DNA from: CAZDWZ01 sp964509425
GTDB taxonomy: Bacteria > Bdellovibrionota_C > UBA2361 > SZUA-149 > CAZDWZ01
Direction: 5' to 3'
Length of the DNA: 64,000 nucleotides
Assembly: GCA_964509425.1 (NCBI GenBank)
Contig: CAZDWZ010000009.1
Location: 110,998-174,997 of the forward strand
The notes beneath the pieces are model-generated. The model was not told the origin of the DNA. It searched no databases and saw only the letters and a list, made by a program, of their open reading frames with translations. Shown here one piece after another: positions 16,535 through 24,916 of this stretch. Position 1 is the stretch's first letter. The number at the start of each line of letters is the position of its first letter. Position numbers and translations under genes: made by a program.

Positions 16535-17617
16535 CTATTCGGCTGGCGAAGGGGACGATATTTGGGAGAGAAGGTTCTCAATTGGAACTCGCAATCCGTC
16601 CGCAGCAATCTTCGCGCCATACTTCGAAGGGTGCATTCCGTCGCCGTTCGTATACGTCCAGCGAGGAGAATGGCCCCGGCCTTTTTCCAGAGCACCTTCA
16701 GCAAAGTTCTGTTGAAAATAACTATCCAATCGGAAGACCGATAATCCATTCTCGGAAGCGATATCTTCGATCCGCAATCGGCTGGGGTTCGAGGCGGAGT
16801 ATTCGTGCTTCGAGTAATAGATTTGATCGTCGGAGAATGACGGCCAGGCCACAATCAGCGGGCGAAAGCCATGCTTCTCACTCAAGAGTCTGAACTCCTT
16901 CAGGCCTTCATGGACGTTATTTTTTCCAATAGCGATCGCGTTCGTGACATATCGATCGCCAAAGCCAAACTCATCGCGGAAGCGAAAAAGATTCGTGCGG
17001 AGACTGATCGCGCGGAAAAAATGGGAGTTCGAGAATAATTGTTTCGCGTAGTTCGGCCGTTCGAAGCCGACTTCCCGTATCAATTCACCGTTGCTCTCGA
17101 TGAAGTCATTCTCGACAAAGATTATTACGACGACATCCGGCTGATATTTTAATCCTTTGATTTTCAGGAGCTCAACCTCGCCTCGGGTGCAATAGCCGCT
17201 TACTCCGAAATTCAGCACTTCGACGTTTTGCCCGCCAAATCGGTCCTCAAGCCTACGAGAAATCGTGTCATTCAAATCTGCAAGCCCTTGGCCCGCGACC
17301 ACAGAATCACCCAGTATGATCACGCGTTTCACTTGAGCCTGTTTGGTAATCTTCCGTTCTTTATCGCGCTGCCCGTCCGCATTGATGTACGAGAATATTC
17401 GACTACTATTCGGAGAACCCCGAAATCCGGCCCTCAGCTCGTAACCGAGAATGGGGTTTTCTGAGAGTTGGAACGCGCCGTAATCCGTTTTCGGATCCAG
17501 ACGATAGACTCTGGGGGCGAGCTGGGCGGCGCGAAAAATAAGCTCGGCGCAAACAACGATCGAGAGCACAGAAACGAAGACAAGGACGAAGCGAATGAAT
17601 GTCTCCCGCAAGATCAC
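16535..17617 (-). CDS. SGNH/GDSL-type hydrolase, membrane-anchored
   Basis: A 360-residue protein with an N-terminal hydrophobic anchor (FIRFVLVFVSVLSIVVCAELIF), then an SGNH hydrolase fold. Block I is VIILGDSVVAGQGL with the nucleophile Ser, block II NFGVSGYCTRGE, block III VEND, and block V DGMHPSKYGAKI with the catalytic Asp and His. These enzymes are esterases or deacetylases, often acting on polysaccharide O-acetyl groups when anchored in the envelope. The start chosen is a GTG eight bases after GAGG; the frame also runs three codons further to another GTG. Specificity is unknown. Confidence 0.85.
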   Translation of the reverse strand: MILRETFIRFVLVFVSVLSIVVCAELIFRAAQLAPRVYRLDPKTDYGAFQLSENPILGYELRAGFRGSPNSSRIFSYINADGQRDKERKITKQAQVKRVIILGDSVVAGQGLADLNDTISRRLEDRFGGQNVEVLNFGVSGYCTRGEVELLKIKGLKYQPDVVVIIFVENDFIESNGELIREVGFERPNYAKQLFSNSHFFRAISLRTNLFRFRDEFGFGDRYVTNAIAIGKNNVHEGLKEFRLLSEKHGFRPLIVAWPSFSDDQIYYSKHEYSASNPSRLRIEDIASENGLSVFRLDSYFQQNFAEGALEKGRGHSPRWTYTNGDGMHPSKYGAKIAADGLRVPIENLLSQISSPSPAE

Positions 17618-17804
17618 GGCACACACCTCATCGAAGTGAGTATCTGGTCTGGTAGGGGGATTGTAAAACGCATCATTTCCGAGAGATATCTCAGATCAGA
17701 GGTGCTTGAAAGTCTAAGGCTGGGGCAGGGAAGCTGTTGTTCTGAGGTCGCCGCTCGTGTTCTCATGGGGGGGAGTGAATATGCCTTTTCCCCGGAGGAA
17801 TCTC

Positions 17805-18308
17805 ATGCGACCCAGTCTTTTCTTGTGGTTCTCAGCGTTCACGATCGTCGGATTTATAACCACGAGCGGGAATATCGCGGCAGCGGAACCTGACAAGCTC
17901 TCCGAGGAGCGAAAGCGCAAGCTCATCGAGGCGGTTCAACGACGATTGGCAGAGGGGGAGTCGTCTTCAGCAGAGGGCTTTGGAGCTGCCCGGTACGAGG
18001 GAAAATCTGACCCGGGAGCGGCAGTTCGCTCACCCGAGAAGATTCGCTATTCGGCGATCATTCAAAAGCAAATTAAATCGAACTGGCGCTGGCAAAAGGA
18101 GACCAAGGAGAAAATTTGTGTAGTTCGCTTCGCCATCGCTGATGATGGAGTGATCTCCAGAATGGTTTTGGAAAAATCCTCGGGAGACACGGCGTTCGAC
18201 GAATCGACGATGGCGGCAGTGAGAACATCGACACCACTCCCTTCACCTCCGGAAAGTGTAAGAGAGCAATTCCGTGATGTTCGAATAACTTTCAACTCCC
18301 TAGAGTAG
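17805..18308 (+). CDS. TonB/TolA C-terminal domain protein
   Basis: A 167-residue exported protein. A signal peptide (PSLFLWFSAFTIVGFITTSG) is followed by a charged linker, then a C-terminal domain from about residue 80. That domain reads YSAIIQKQIKSNWRWQK, CVVRFAIADDGVISRMVLEKSSGD and FDESTMAAVRTSTPLPSPPE, the pattern of TolA/TonB C-terminal domains. Such domains contact outer-membrane or periplasmic partners. It lacks the long proline-rich or helical spacer of true TonB or TolA, so it may be a soluble periplasmic version. The start has GGAGGAA just upstream. No ExbB/ExbD-like genes are nearby. Confidence 0.75.
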   Translation: MRPSLFLWFSAFTIVGFITTSGNIAAAEPDKLSEERKRKLIEAVQRRLAEGESSSAEGFGAARYEGKSDPGAAVRSPEKIRYSAIIQKQIKSNWRWQKETKEKICVVRFAIADDGVISRMVLEKSSGDTAFDESTMAAVRTSTPLPSPPESVREQFRDVRITFNSLE

Positions 18309-18476
18309 GATTTTCGGTCTCTAAACGGCCGAGGCAATGGCAGTCTATTCGGAACGGATAGTTGCCCGCGCGCTTCACTCTCTTCTGCCTTCGCTTATTG
18401 AAAAAGAGGGGGCTATCCCGCCGCAGAGAAGACAAGCCTCAGTCAATCGTGCACTCCTCAGAGCAGCTTCTCTACT

Positions 18477-18508
18477 GTCCGAAAGGCGTTGTTACGCGCC
18501 TTTCGGAC
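18477..18508 (-). terminator. perfect 12-bp hairpin after the GC-rich gene at 18520
   Basis: GTCCGAAAGGCG (18477-18488) pairs without mismatch with CGCCTTTCGGAC (18497-18508) around an 8-base loop. It lies 12 bases beyond the stop codon of the minus-strand gene, so it is that gene's terminator. It also faces the convergent TonB-type gene. Confidence 0.7.
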
Positions 18509-18519
18509 CTAACCGATGA

Positions 18520-19182
18520 TCACTCCTCCGGGCCGAAGAAGTCGAAGACGTACGCCCGGCGGATCGCACGTGCCGCGATATCACTCTGGCCCGGGAGCTG
18601 CCAGCCGCAGGGCCGCTCGCTCGTGTGCTTTCCGAGGCCGGCGTCATACACCAAGAGCGCGGGGAACAGGTGGCGGCGATGCTCCGGCGGTGCGAGCCTC
18701 CTCAGGTCGAGAACCCCGAGCCAGAGATAGGAGAGCGCGTATGACGGTACCGTTCCGTCGTCCGGGTCCATTTCCAGCACCTCGGTTACGATTCCACCGT
18801 CGGGAAGATACTGGGACTTCTCCAGCTCCGAGCCGGTTTGCAGGACTTCGCCGAGAGTCTTGACGCCGATCTGCATCCTCCCGCGCTCGAATGAAAAGCG
18901 CGCTCCGAGGTTCAGCGTTACCCCTCGAACGAGCAGCTTCTTCTCATCCGGGAAGTCCCGCCTCATCAAATCGCACAGCGGTGGGACCACGAACGCCTCA
19001 AAGGCCCACACCGCGCGATGCTGATGACTTGCTTCCAACCCGAAGAACGCTTCGACGGTCGGAGCCCCGGCAAGGTCAACGTACACCTCGCCCCGCGGAG
19101 TCGGCGGCGTTTCGATGTACGTAACCCGGTCGGCATGCTCCGCTGAAGCGCTGACGACAGGTCTGTGAATCAGATCACTCAC
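18520..19182 (-). CDS. hypothetical protein (GC-rich unit)
   Basis: A 220-residue soluble protein that I do not recognise. It starts at GTG (MSDLIHRPVV) with GGAGGG seven bases upstream. It has no signal peptide or membrane helix and is rich in Leu, Arg and acidic residues. Segments such as EAFFGLEASHQHRAVWAFEAFVVPPLCDLMRRDFPDE and SYALSYLWLGVLDLRRL suggest a compact alpha/beta fold. Codon use is markedly GC-ending compared with neighbouring genes, and a perfect 12-bp hairpin follows the stop. The gene is real by these criteria, but its function is unknown. Confidence 0.65.
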   Translation of the reverse strand: MSDLIHRPVVSASAEHADRVTYIETPPTPRGEVYVDLAGAPTVEAFFGLEASHQHRAVWAFEAFVVPPLCDLMRRDFPDEKKLLVRGVTLNLGARFSFERGRMQIGVKTLGEVLQTGSELEKSQYLPDGGIVTEVLEMDPDDGTVPSYALSYLWLGVLDLRRLAPPEHRRHLFPALLVYDAGLGKHTSERPCGWQLPGQSDIAARAIRRAYVFDFFGPEE

Positions 19183-19456
19183 GGTGAACCCTCCAAAACC
19201 AAATGTAGGGATAGATACTCTGTGAACTACACATTGATGTGGTGCTTCTTGAAGCCATTGCTTTGCTTCTAAGAACGGCCGGGAGAGAGCAACGAGCGAG
19301 CGATTCGAAAAGGTGTTTGCTCGCTAAGAATACGGTATTCGGCAGCCGGCGTCAAAGTGCCGTAGCCCCAAGCTATCGTTACAGATTAGCTACGGATTGT
19401 ACTTTTGGCGGAGCAGAGCATGACACTTGAGAACAGTGCAGCCGACGCTGCACAGC

Positions 19457-19945
19457 TTAGGTCGATCTCAGAATCGAGACAAACATTCGCGGAGAGATGG
19501 GTGAGCTCGAGGCGAGCACAGATAATTTCGCCCGAGAGTGTGTAATAAATTTTTCGCGGTCTTTTACACCGAGCAGAAGCGAGAGGGACGCGATGTGCTC
19601 GCCATGACCCACGGCGATGTCTCGAAGTATTGCCATCCGATTGAACGAAACAAATTTGGTGGCGGCATGGAAGCAGTTTGTCGAATTCGAATTCCGTTCC
19701 GAGCCCGGTCCGAAGATGGATTCAGTTGTCGCCTGGGAAGTCGCATTGAGAGAAGCGTCGACGCTCGTCACAGTGGTTGCTTGAACAGTCGAGAGAAGCC
19801 AGTTGTCCGAATACTCGAAGTCGTCACTGAAGATTGGATCGTATTCTTCTTCACAATCAGTATTCGCGTTCGCCGGTCGAGTGCCGAAGAGCAAGAATGC
19901 GGCAATAAAGACACTAAACATCAAAGCGGAATTATGTGACTTCAT
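19457..19945 (-). CDS. DUF3015-like periplasmic protein
   Basis: A 162-residue exported protein with signal peptide SALMFSVFIAAFLLFGTRPANAN. The C-terminal part has the DUF3015-like arrangement: SNSTNCFHAATKFVSFN, then RDIAVGHGEHIASLSLLLGV, where the family has DxAxGxGEHLxALAxLLG, and a final Phe-containing helix. The function of the family is unknown; it is thought to be periplasmic. GAGG lies about 10 bases before the ATG. The assignment depends on the GxGEHxxxLxxLLG block and should be treated as tentative. Confidence 0.6.
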   Translation of the reverse strand: MKSHNSALMFSVFIAAFLLFGTRPANANTDCEEEYDPIFSDDFEYSDNWLLSTVQATTVTSVDASLNATSQATTESIFGPGSERNSNSTNCFHAATKFVSFNRMAILRDIAVGHGEHIASLSLLLGVKDREKFITHSRAKLSVLASSSPISPRMFVSILRST

Positions 19946-20249
19946 TACTGCTGGCCTCGGATGGAAACGGCACTGCGTATGCCGGCCGCCCGTAAGAGTG
20001 GACGTCGAAGCTCATCCGGACTACTCGCTGACCGCGGAAAATGACGAAATCATACATTTGCTTGGCATGTCGAACAAATGATGGTAGCGCTATGCTGACG
20101 AGGGGTATGGCGAGCACAGGATTTCTGCTGGTTTTAAGAACCGTTTTAGGACTGCGTAGAGAAGGTAACTTCTCAGGCGGTCTGCAGACTTCATGCGCTG
20201 CGGAGTTCCCCCAGCATTAACGTATCGAAACATCAGCGAAATAGACATC
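19946..20249. other. intergenic region before the ATPase pair
   Basis: About 300 bases between divergent genes. It contains a short hairpin GAGAAG...CTTCTC near 20158-20173 and no convincing small gene. It should contain the promoter for the two-ATPase operon. Confidence 0.4.
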
Positions 20250-21182
20250 ATGCGGTTAGTTTTTCTTGGTAAGGGAGGAAGTGGAAAGACCACTCTATCT
20301 TCTCTGGTTGCCCTTCATTGTATTCAAAGCGGTAGAAGTACTTTAACCATCGACGGAGACGTCAATATTCATCTTGGTCCGGCCCTCCATGTGCCGAGTT
20401 CATCGCCTACCTTGAGCGATGATTACTCGGAGCTCTTTCGAGCGTTGGAAGGATCTCATCCCTATTATCAGTCAACACAGATCGCTCCGGGATGTGGAAG
20501 TCTTCCACCGACGCGTTGGTCGACGCGTATTTCATTGAACAAAGACAACCCAGTTCTCAAGCAGTTTGCCTGGACCGCGGAAGACAAGCCTTGGTGGCAT
20601 GTGAAACTCGGAAACTATGGCGAAGTCGATAGCGGAGGTGATTGCTATCATTTCAAGCAAAATGCGCTTGAATTATTCGTCCACCGAATTGACGACCTGA
20701 AAGACGAGGTCGTAATGACCGATGCTACGGCTGGCGTGGATCATTTGGCGACGTCGTTAGTTCGTGGATATGACCTATGTGTCTTCTCAGTTGAACCCAC
20801 CCAGAAAAGTGTTTCTGTCGCGAGGGACTTTCTTTCTCTCGCCGAACAGGCCGGTCTAGCCGCTATTTTTATTGGCAATAAGATTGAAGGGGAGGAGGAT
20901 CTCGCCTTCATCTCCAAGAATCTTGGACGTGGACTTTTCGGATCGGTCCCTTTCATTCCGGAGTTAGGCCGTTCGGATGACCACGATTACTCGCTTCTCC
21001 TAAATCAGTCGGTGCAGTTGAGATCGCTCTTTGATGCGATACTCGAACACGGCGCGGAACGTTTTGCGTTTCGATCCGAGCAAGTCGAGCAGTTGCACGG
21101 AATTTTCCGAAAGGAATGCCTGGGGTATTGGAATTCATATCTCGGAATCGATCTACTGCCGTATTTGGATGAGGTGCACTAA
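20250..21182 (+). CDS. CooC-like P-loop ATPase (first of a tandem pair)
   Basis: A 310-residue SIMIBI-class ATPase of the MinD/CooC type. The deviant Walker A is GKGGSGKTT (Lys8 and Lys13). Switch II is TDATAGVDHLATSL, matching DMEAGxEHL of CooC. EPTQKSV and the base-recognition GNKIEG follow. A Cys132-Tyr-His134 motif lies about 26 residues before switch II, where CooC carries its Cys-x-Cys metal-binding site. CooC proteins insert nickel into CO dehydrogenase. No CODH or other metalloenzyme gene is nearby, so the client is unknown. The next gene starts one base after this stop, and the two proteins are homologous throughout. No good ribosome-binding site is visible; the start is fixed by the Walker A position. 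Confidence 0.8.
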   Translation: MRLVFLGKGGSGKTTLSSLVALHCIQSGRSTLTIDGDVNIHLGPALHVPSSSPTLSDDYSELFRALEGSHPYYQSTQIAPGCGSLPPTRWSTRISLNKDNPVLKQFAWTAEDKPWWHVKLGNYGEVDSGGDCYHFKQNALELFVHRIDDLKDEVVMTDATAGVDHLATSLVRGYDLCVFSVEPTQKSVSVARDFLSLAEQAGLAAIFIGNKIEGEEDLAFISKNLGRGLFGSVPFIPELGRSDDHDYSLLLNQSVQLRSLFDAILEHGAERFAFRSEQVEQLHGIFRKECLGYWNSYLGIDLLPYLDEVH

Positions 21183-21183
21183 A

Positions 21184-22128
21184 ATGAAAATCGCGTTTAT
21201 CGGAAAAGGTGGTTCTGGAAAAACGTCTATCTCATCGTCATTTATTAGGTGGAACCTCTCTCAGGGAAGGTTCACGATCGCATTTGACGTGGATGTGAAC
21301 AAACATCTCGGTGCCGCACTTGGCAGGGATGTGGCTGGCTCGGAACTCATTCCACGAGTTAAGGAGATATTTGATCACTTAGAGCCGGAGAGAAAGGACT
21401 TGCTCGATAGCATCGGTGAACGGCCGATGATTGGCTGTCTGCCTTTGGCGCCTTCCTCCCAACGCATTTCTTGTTCGCCCTCGGACCCGGTGCTCAACAA
21501 GTTCGGAATAATCGACCAGAACCTCGCGCTCTTGACCACGGGCACATACTCGACGTCGGATGTCGGGAAGGCCTGCTACCACGGAAAGCTGTTTGGTGCT
21601 CAGTTGATCGCTCATCGGATCATGGACAGAGTTGAGGATACAATCGTTTTTGACGTAACCGCAGGCACGGATCCTGTCGCGACGAGTTTAGTGATGGCCT
21701 ACGACATGCATGTTGTCGTGGTCGAGCCTACGCAAAAATCGGTCCAGGTGTTCAAGGACTACTGTGTTGCGACCGAGGGAGTGCGCCGGGGTCCGGTCGT
21801 AGCTCTGGCGAACAAGGTTCGCAGTGAGAGCGATAGAGAATACATCGGCGCGTCGATTCCGCAGGAGTTTATGATTGGGGAAATTCCGTTCTCCCCTGCA
21901 CTGAAACGTTTTGAACAGGGTGAAGCGGGCAGCGTTGATCAGTTTGTCGCTGAGTGTGACGCTGTCTTTGGTGCAATCGATTTGCAGCTCAGGTCCCTTG
22001 GCGAGGCGGATCGCAAAGAATACGATCTCCTGCTGCAAAAATGGTTCAAGGCCTACAGTGGAAAATGGTACGATAGACTTTATGGGCGCTCGCTGGGTGA
22101 TATAACGGCCAAAGGCGCTTCCGCTTAG
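21184..22128 (+). CDS. CooC-like P-loop ATPase (second of a tandem pair)
   Basis: A 314-residue protein homologous to the preceding one. Walker A is GKGGSGKTS at residues 7-15, FDVDVNKHLGAALG matches IDGDVNIHLGPALH of the partner, switch II is FDVTAGTDPVATSL, and EPTQKSVQVFKDY and ALANKVRSESD follow. The Cys131-Tyr-His133 motif is kept at the equivalent position. The spacing of one base to the upstream gene shows one transcript and suggests that the two products work together, perhaps as a heterodimer sharing ATP at the interface as CooC/MinD dimers do. Client and metal are unknown. Confidence 0.8.
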   Translation: MKIAFIGKGGSGKTSISSSFIRWNLSQGRFTIAFDVDVNKHLGAALGRDVAGSELIPRVKEIFDHLEPERKDLLDSIGERPMIGCLPLAPSSQRISCSPSDPVLNKFGIIDQNLALLTTGTYSTSDVGKACYHGKLFGAQLIAHRIMDRVEDTIVFDVTAGTDPVATSLVMAYDMHVVVVEPTQKSVQVFKDYCVATEGVRRGPVVALANKVRSESDREYIGASIPQEFMIGEIPFSPALKRFEQGEAGSVDQFVAECDAVFGAIDLQLRSLGEADRKEYDLLLQKWFKAYSGKWYDRLYGRSLGDITAKGASA

Positions 22129-22760
22129 TGAGTTGTCTTTTCGAACACGGTCGAAGTAACGGACGCCTTTCGGGAAGTTGAAAGGGAGCGGCCGGAAAGG
22201 CATAGAAATGGAACACTATTTCCAGGCTGCCTGCTCCATTTTAATTCCGATGGGTCGCGATTAGGGTCGAGGCGGATCAGAAAATGCCCCGCCACTCAGT
22301 CGAGCGTGTCTCTTCCAAGTCTCCAAAGAAGAAACATATTGATCCCTTGTTTCTGCTTCTCTTCATGTATTAACTTTCCGCGAAACAAGACAATCGGAAG
22401 AATCCAGGTAGGGGACGACTTCTTCTCCGCTTCACGGAGACGAAGTGACCCCTCAAACTGGGCATGTGCGAACTACCCGTGAACCTCTGACAAAGAATCT
22501 GTGCTCTGCGGTCCCAAATGTGATTTGAATTTTCGACAACCGTAGCTGTAATGAAGCTCTTTTCGATTCGCGTGTGAGTCCAGTCTGGATCAACTCTTGG
22601 AGAATTCGAGTGGTTGATTTTGTTATGGATTTCTTGTTTCGAGATTCGGTGAGGTTAAATTCTTCGTATCCATCAGAGTTAGAAGTGAACGCAGGTTCTC
22701 CCGACGCGAATTGTTTTCATCAGCTTTGAAAAGAGGAAGGCGCTAACCTCTATCCAAAGC
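22129..22760. other. gene-free stretch downstream of the ATPase pair
   Basis: About 630 bases with no frame that has both a start signal and protein-like composition. I see no repeats, tRNA or clear structural RNA. It may be decayed coding DNA, but I could not recognise any parent gene. Confidence 0.4.
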
Positions 22761-22788
22761 CCGGCTGAATTTAGTTTCAGACAGCCGG
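22761..22788 (-). terminator. hairpin after the GC-rich gene at 22803
   Basis: CCGGCTG (22761-22767) pairs with CAGCCGG (22782-22788) around a 14-base loop, 14 bases beyond the stop codon of the minus-strand gene. On that strand it is followed by GCTTTGG. Confidence 0.55.
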
Positions 22789-22802
22789 AGCAGGAGCACG
22801 TG

Positions 22803-23300
22803 TCAGTGCTTGGGCCACGACACGAGAATGCACAGAACCGAAACCACGAACAAGACACCACCGATAGCGAGAGTGATCGCACCCCACGAAGCTGGCCGAT
22901 ACTCGAACCGGGACAGGTCGTGGGTGGCGACGCTGCCCGTTCGGTGCACTCGCGCGATCACCTCGGCGGCCAGTCCTTCACCGTTTGCAGCATCGTACTC
23001 AGTGGCATCGATCGTGCTCGGCCGTCCGTTGAGGCGAGCCACCACGGTGACCGGGGCGTCTCGCAGAATTGAGCACACGAAGCCGGGTGAGTCGATTTGC
23101 GCGTTGGCGTCGGTAAGTCGGCGGTACCAGTCCAGTGCCCGTTCGACGTCTGCGACGCCTCGGAAGCGGCACCTGTTCGGACCGACTTGGTGTAGACTCG
23201 CGTTTGCTAGCGCCGCAAGCAGCGCCGCGAAGCGGAGGTTCCCGATCGAGATAGCTGCGGTCGGGAGAGTAGTCTCCGTTCCACTCGGAGTTACTGTCAT
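22803..23300 (-). CDS. hypothetical protein with C-terminal membrane anchor (GC-rich unit)
   Basis: A 165-residue protein that I do not recognise. Residues 1-135 are soluble, with CRFRGVADVERALDWYRRLTDANAQI and an Ala/Thr-rich beginning. One hydrophobic helix at the very end (WGAITLAIGGVLFVVSVLCILVSW) followed by PKH makes it a tail-anchored membrane protein. GAGG precedes the ATG by about 9 bases. Codons are strongly GC-ending. The 5' leader contains a large inverted repeat at 23354-23406, and a hairpin follows the gene, as for the other GC-rich units in the window. Confidence 0.65.
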   Translation of the reverse strand: MTVTPSGTETTLPTAAISIGNLRFAALLAALANASLHQVGPNRCRFRGVADVERALDWYRRLTDANAQIDSPGFVCSILRDAPVTVVARLNGRPSTIDATEYDAANGEGLAAEVIARVHRTGSVATHDLSRFEYRPASWGAITLAIGGVLFVVSVLCILVSWPKH

Positions 23301-23353
23301 GGCGTGTTTCCTCTTCTTCCTTGGGAAGTAGGGACGGGGTTCCGTCGGACATC

Positions 23354-23406
23354 AGGCACCGGAGCGGTGGCAGCGAAATCGCGTGATTCCACCGATCGGG
23401 TGCCTG
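23354..23406 (-). promoter_or_regulatory. large inverted repeat in the leader of the GC-rich gene
   Basis: CAGGCACC (23354-23361) pairs with GGTGCCTG (23399-23406), and inside it GGTGG pairs with CCACC. It lies about 54 bases before the start codon of the minus-strand gene. It may be the terminator of a former neighbouring gene carried along with the insert, or a leader structure. Confidence 0.45.
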
Positions 23407-23841
23407 GTGTTGAGTTCTCCAGTAAGGAAGAGAAGAAGAAAAACCAATACAAAACCGAATGCCTTCCTCTTTCCGATGCATTCGGGCGTTGCTCACAACA
23501 AAAACGGCAAAACGGCTCGAATCCACCAAAAAGGGGCGAGAAGAAGTCAGCGGGCTTGAATTTTAAATCGTTGCGGCGAAGTGGTCCCGGGGGTCAAAGC
23601 TTGAGCAGCTTGGGCGAGCGGGATCGCTCAGAGGAACGAAACCAGGGAGAAAATTACGCCTCTCCGAAGTTTTCGTCAATGGGTGCGAAAAGAGAATTTG
23701 GCTGCTGTTTACTTCGATTTCATGCTGAGTACTCGTTCAGAGCTATTAAACTCGCAACGCATTGAGGCGAACCATTTCAGTTCGCGAAAGGATTTTGATG
23801 AGTGAGTGGAAATCTTCAATGCGGAACAGTTTGATAAAAGG
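23407..23841. other. gene-free stretch
   Basis: About 435 bases between the leader of the 22803-23300 gene and the terminator of the Smr gene. The plus-strand open frame here is low-complexity and rich in Lys/Ser/Arg without a start signal. Nothing else is recognisable. Confidence 0.4.
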
Positions 23842-23873
23842 GGTACACTGTCCACTTCCTGTGAACCTGTACC
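23842..23873. terminator. hairpin after the Smr-domain gene
   Basis: GGTACA (23842-23847) pairs with TGTACC (23868-23873), and the interior (GTCCAC/GTGAAC) continues the stem. T-runs follow on both strands (CTTTTTG after 23873, CCTTTTAT on the minus strand), so it is a good bidirectional intrinsic terminator just beyond the Smr gene stop. Confidence 0.65.
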
Positions 23874-23880
23874 TTTTTGA

Positions 23881-24282
23881 TTAAACCGCGCCCGTCGCGT
23901 CGTCGCTCTTCAGGGCCTCGATTTCGATGCGCGCCCAGTGCGGTTGCCCCGGGACGCTGAACACCTTGGCCCCGCGGGCTAAGCATTCGCGGCAGAGCAG
24001 ATCCGCCTTCCAGACGATTTCAGCGAGAACACCTTTGCCCTCGCCGTGGTTCACTGTGAAGGTTAAGACACCGCTCTGGACAGCTTCCGTCATTCGCCGT
24101 TTCAACGTCCGCTTCGCCTCGGCGGCACGTTGACCGTGAATGTCGAGGTCGGGCACCGGCTGGTAGGCATCCGGCCCCGGTCGCGACTGCGGATGCTGAC
24201 TCTGGAAGAACAGGTCGGTTTCGACCGCCCCCGCACCCAGCTTCTGCCCGGGCCGGCGGAACTTGCGCTTTCGGCGCGACAT
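23881..24282 (-). CDS. Smr-domain protein (GC-rich unit)
   Basis: A 133-residue protein with a basic N-terminus (MSRRKRKFRRPGQKLG) and a C-terminal Smr-like domain. DLDIHGQRAAEAKRTLKRRM corresponds to the LDLHGxxxxEAxxxLxxxL start of Smr, and FTVNHGEGKGVLAEIVWK to the IxHGxGxGxLxxxV core with the catalytic or nucleic-acid-binding loop. Stand-alone Smr proteins can nick DNA or cleave RNA. In place of the usual acidic dyad this protein has Asp-Ile-His, so nuclease activity is uncertain. AAGGGGG lies about 10 bases before the ATG. Codon use is GC-ending, as in the other acquired-looking units. Confidence 0.7.
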   Translation of the reverse strand: MSRRKRKFRRPGQKLGAGAVETDLFFQSQHPQSRPGPDAYQPVPDLDIHGQRAAEAKRTLKRRMTEAVQSGVLTFTVNHGEGKGVLAEIVWKADLLCRECLARGAKVFSVPGQPHWARIEIEALKSDDATGAV

Positions 24283-24916
24283 AACTTTTTAACCCCCTTG
24301 ATTCGCTCCCTTAGTGGATGTGGACAGTGACAGTACTCAAGAATTGTCCCCCGGCAGAAGGCCCGGAAATGGGGGGCGGCTAAGAGAACTAAAAACTGAG
24401 TAAAAATAGCATAAATTGTCTGTAAATGAAATCCCGGATCCAGAGTTGGGCGTGCCGAGAAAACAGAGGAATTACGGGAAGTCGAAAGGGGAGAGGAACC
24501 TCTCAAATTTCGAAGAGGCGTCGGTTTCGAGGATTTTCCATTCCGAGAAAGTCTCGGACAGGCGGGCTGGAGAACCACGGGTGCGCGGACTGTTTGGGAC
24601 CAACGGATCCTAAAGTCGTAAGGCTTCTCCTTTGAAAGCAAGAGACATTGCTTTACCTCGCCGACAATTCCATGGCGATCCGTGCGGACTGGCCGGAGGT
24701 GATACCGGTGAACAACGAGGCAATGACGTATTTGTCGCGGAGACTTCCGGTAGAAGTTGAAGCGTTCTGTGTTTAAAGAATTGCTAGAATTGACTGACTA
24801 TTGATTGCGATTCGCTCGATGTCGTTAGAAGTTCGCTAGACATCCTTCCCCTCTGTGAGCCGCATACCTTATTGAGAGGCATACAGACTCAACTCTTGCA
24901 CCATGGGGGGTGTTTT
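24283..24916. other. gene-free stretch before the HEAT-repeat gene
   Basis: About 630 bases between divergent genes with no credible gene, no repeat and no recognisable RNA. The right end must carry the promoter of the HEAT-repeat gene, but no clear -35/-10 pair stands out. Confidence 0.4.

Noticed and set aside
23304..23765. 153-codon plus-strand frame
   Set aside because: Lys/Arg/Ser-rich low-complexity translation without start signal, overlapping the leader inverted repeat of the opposite-strand gene.
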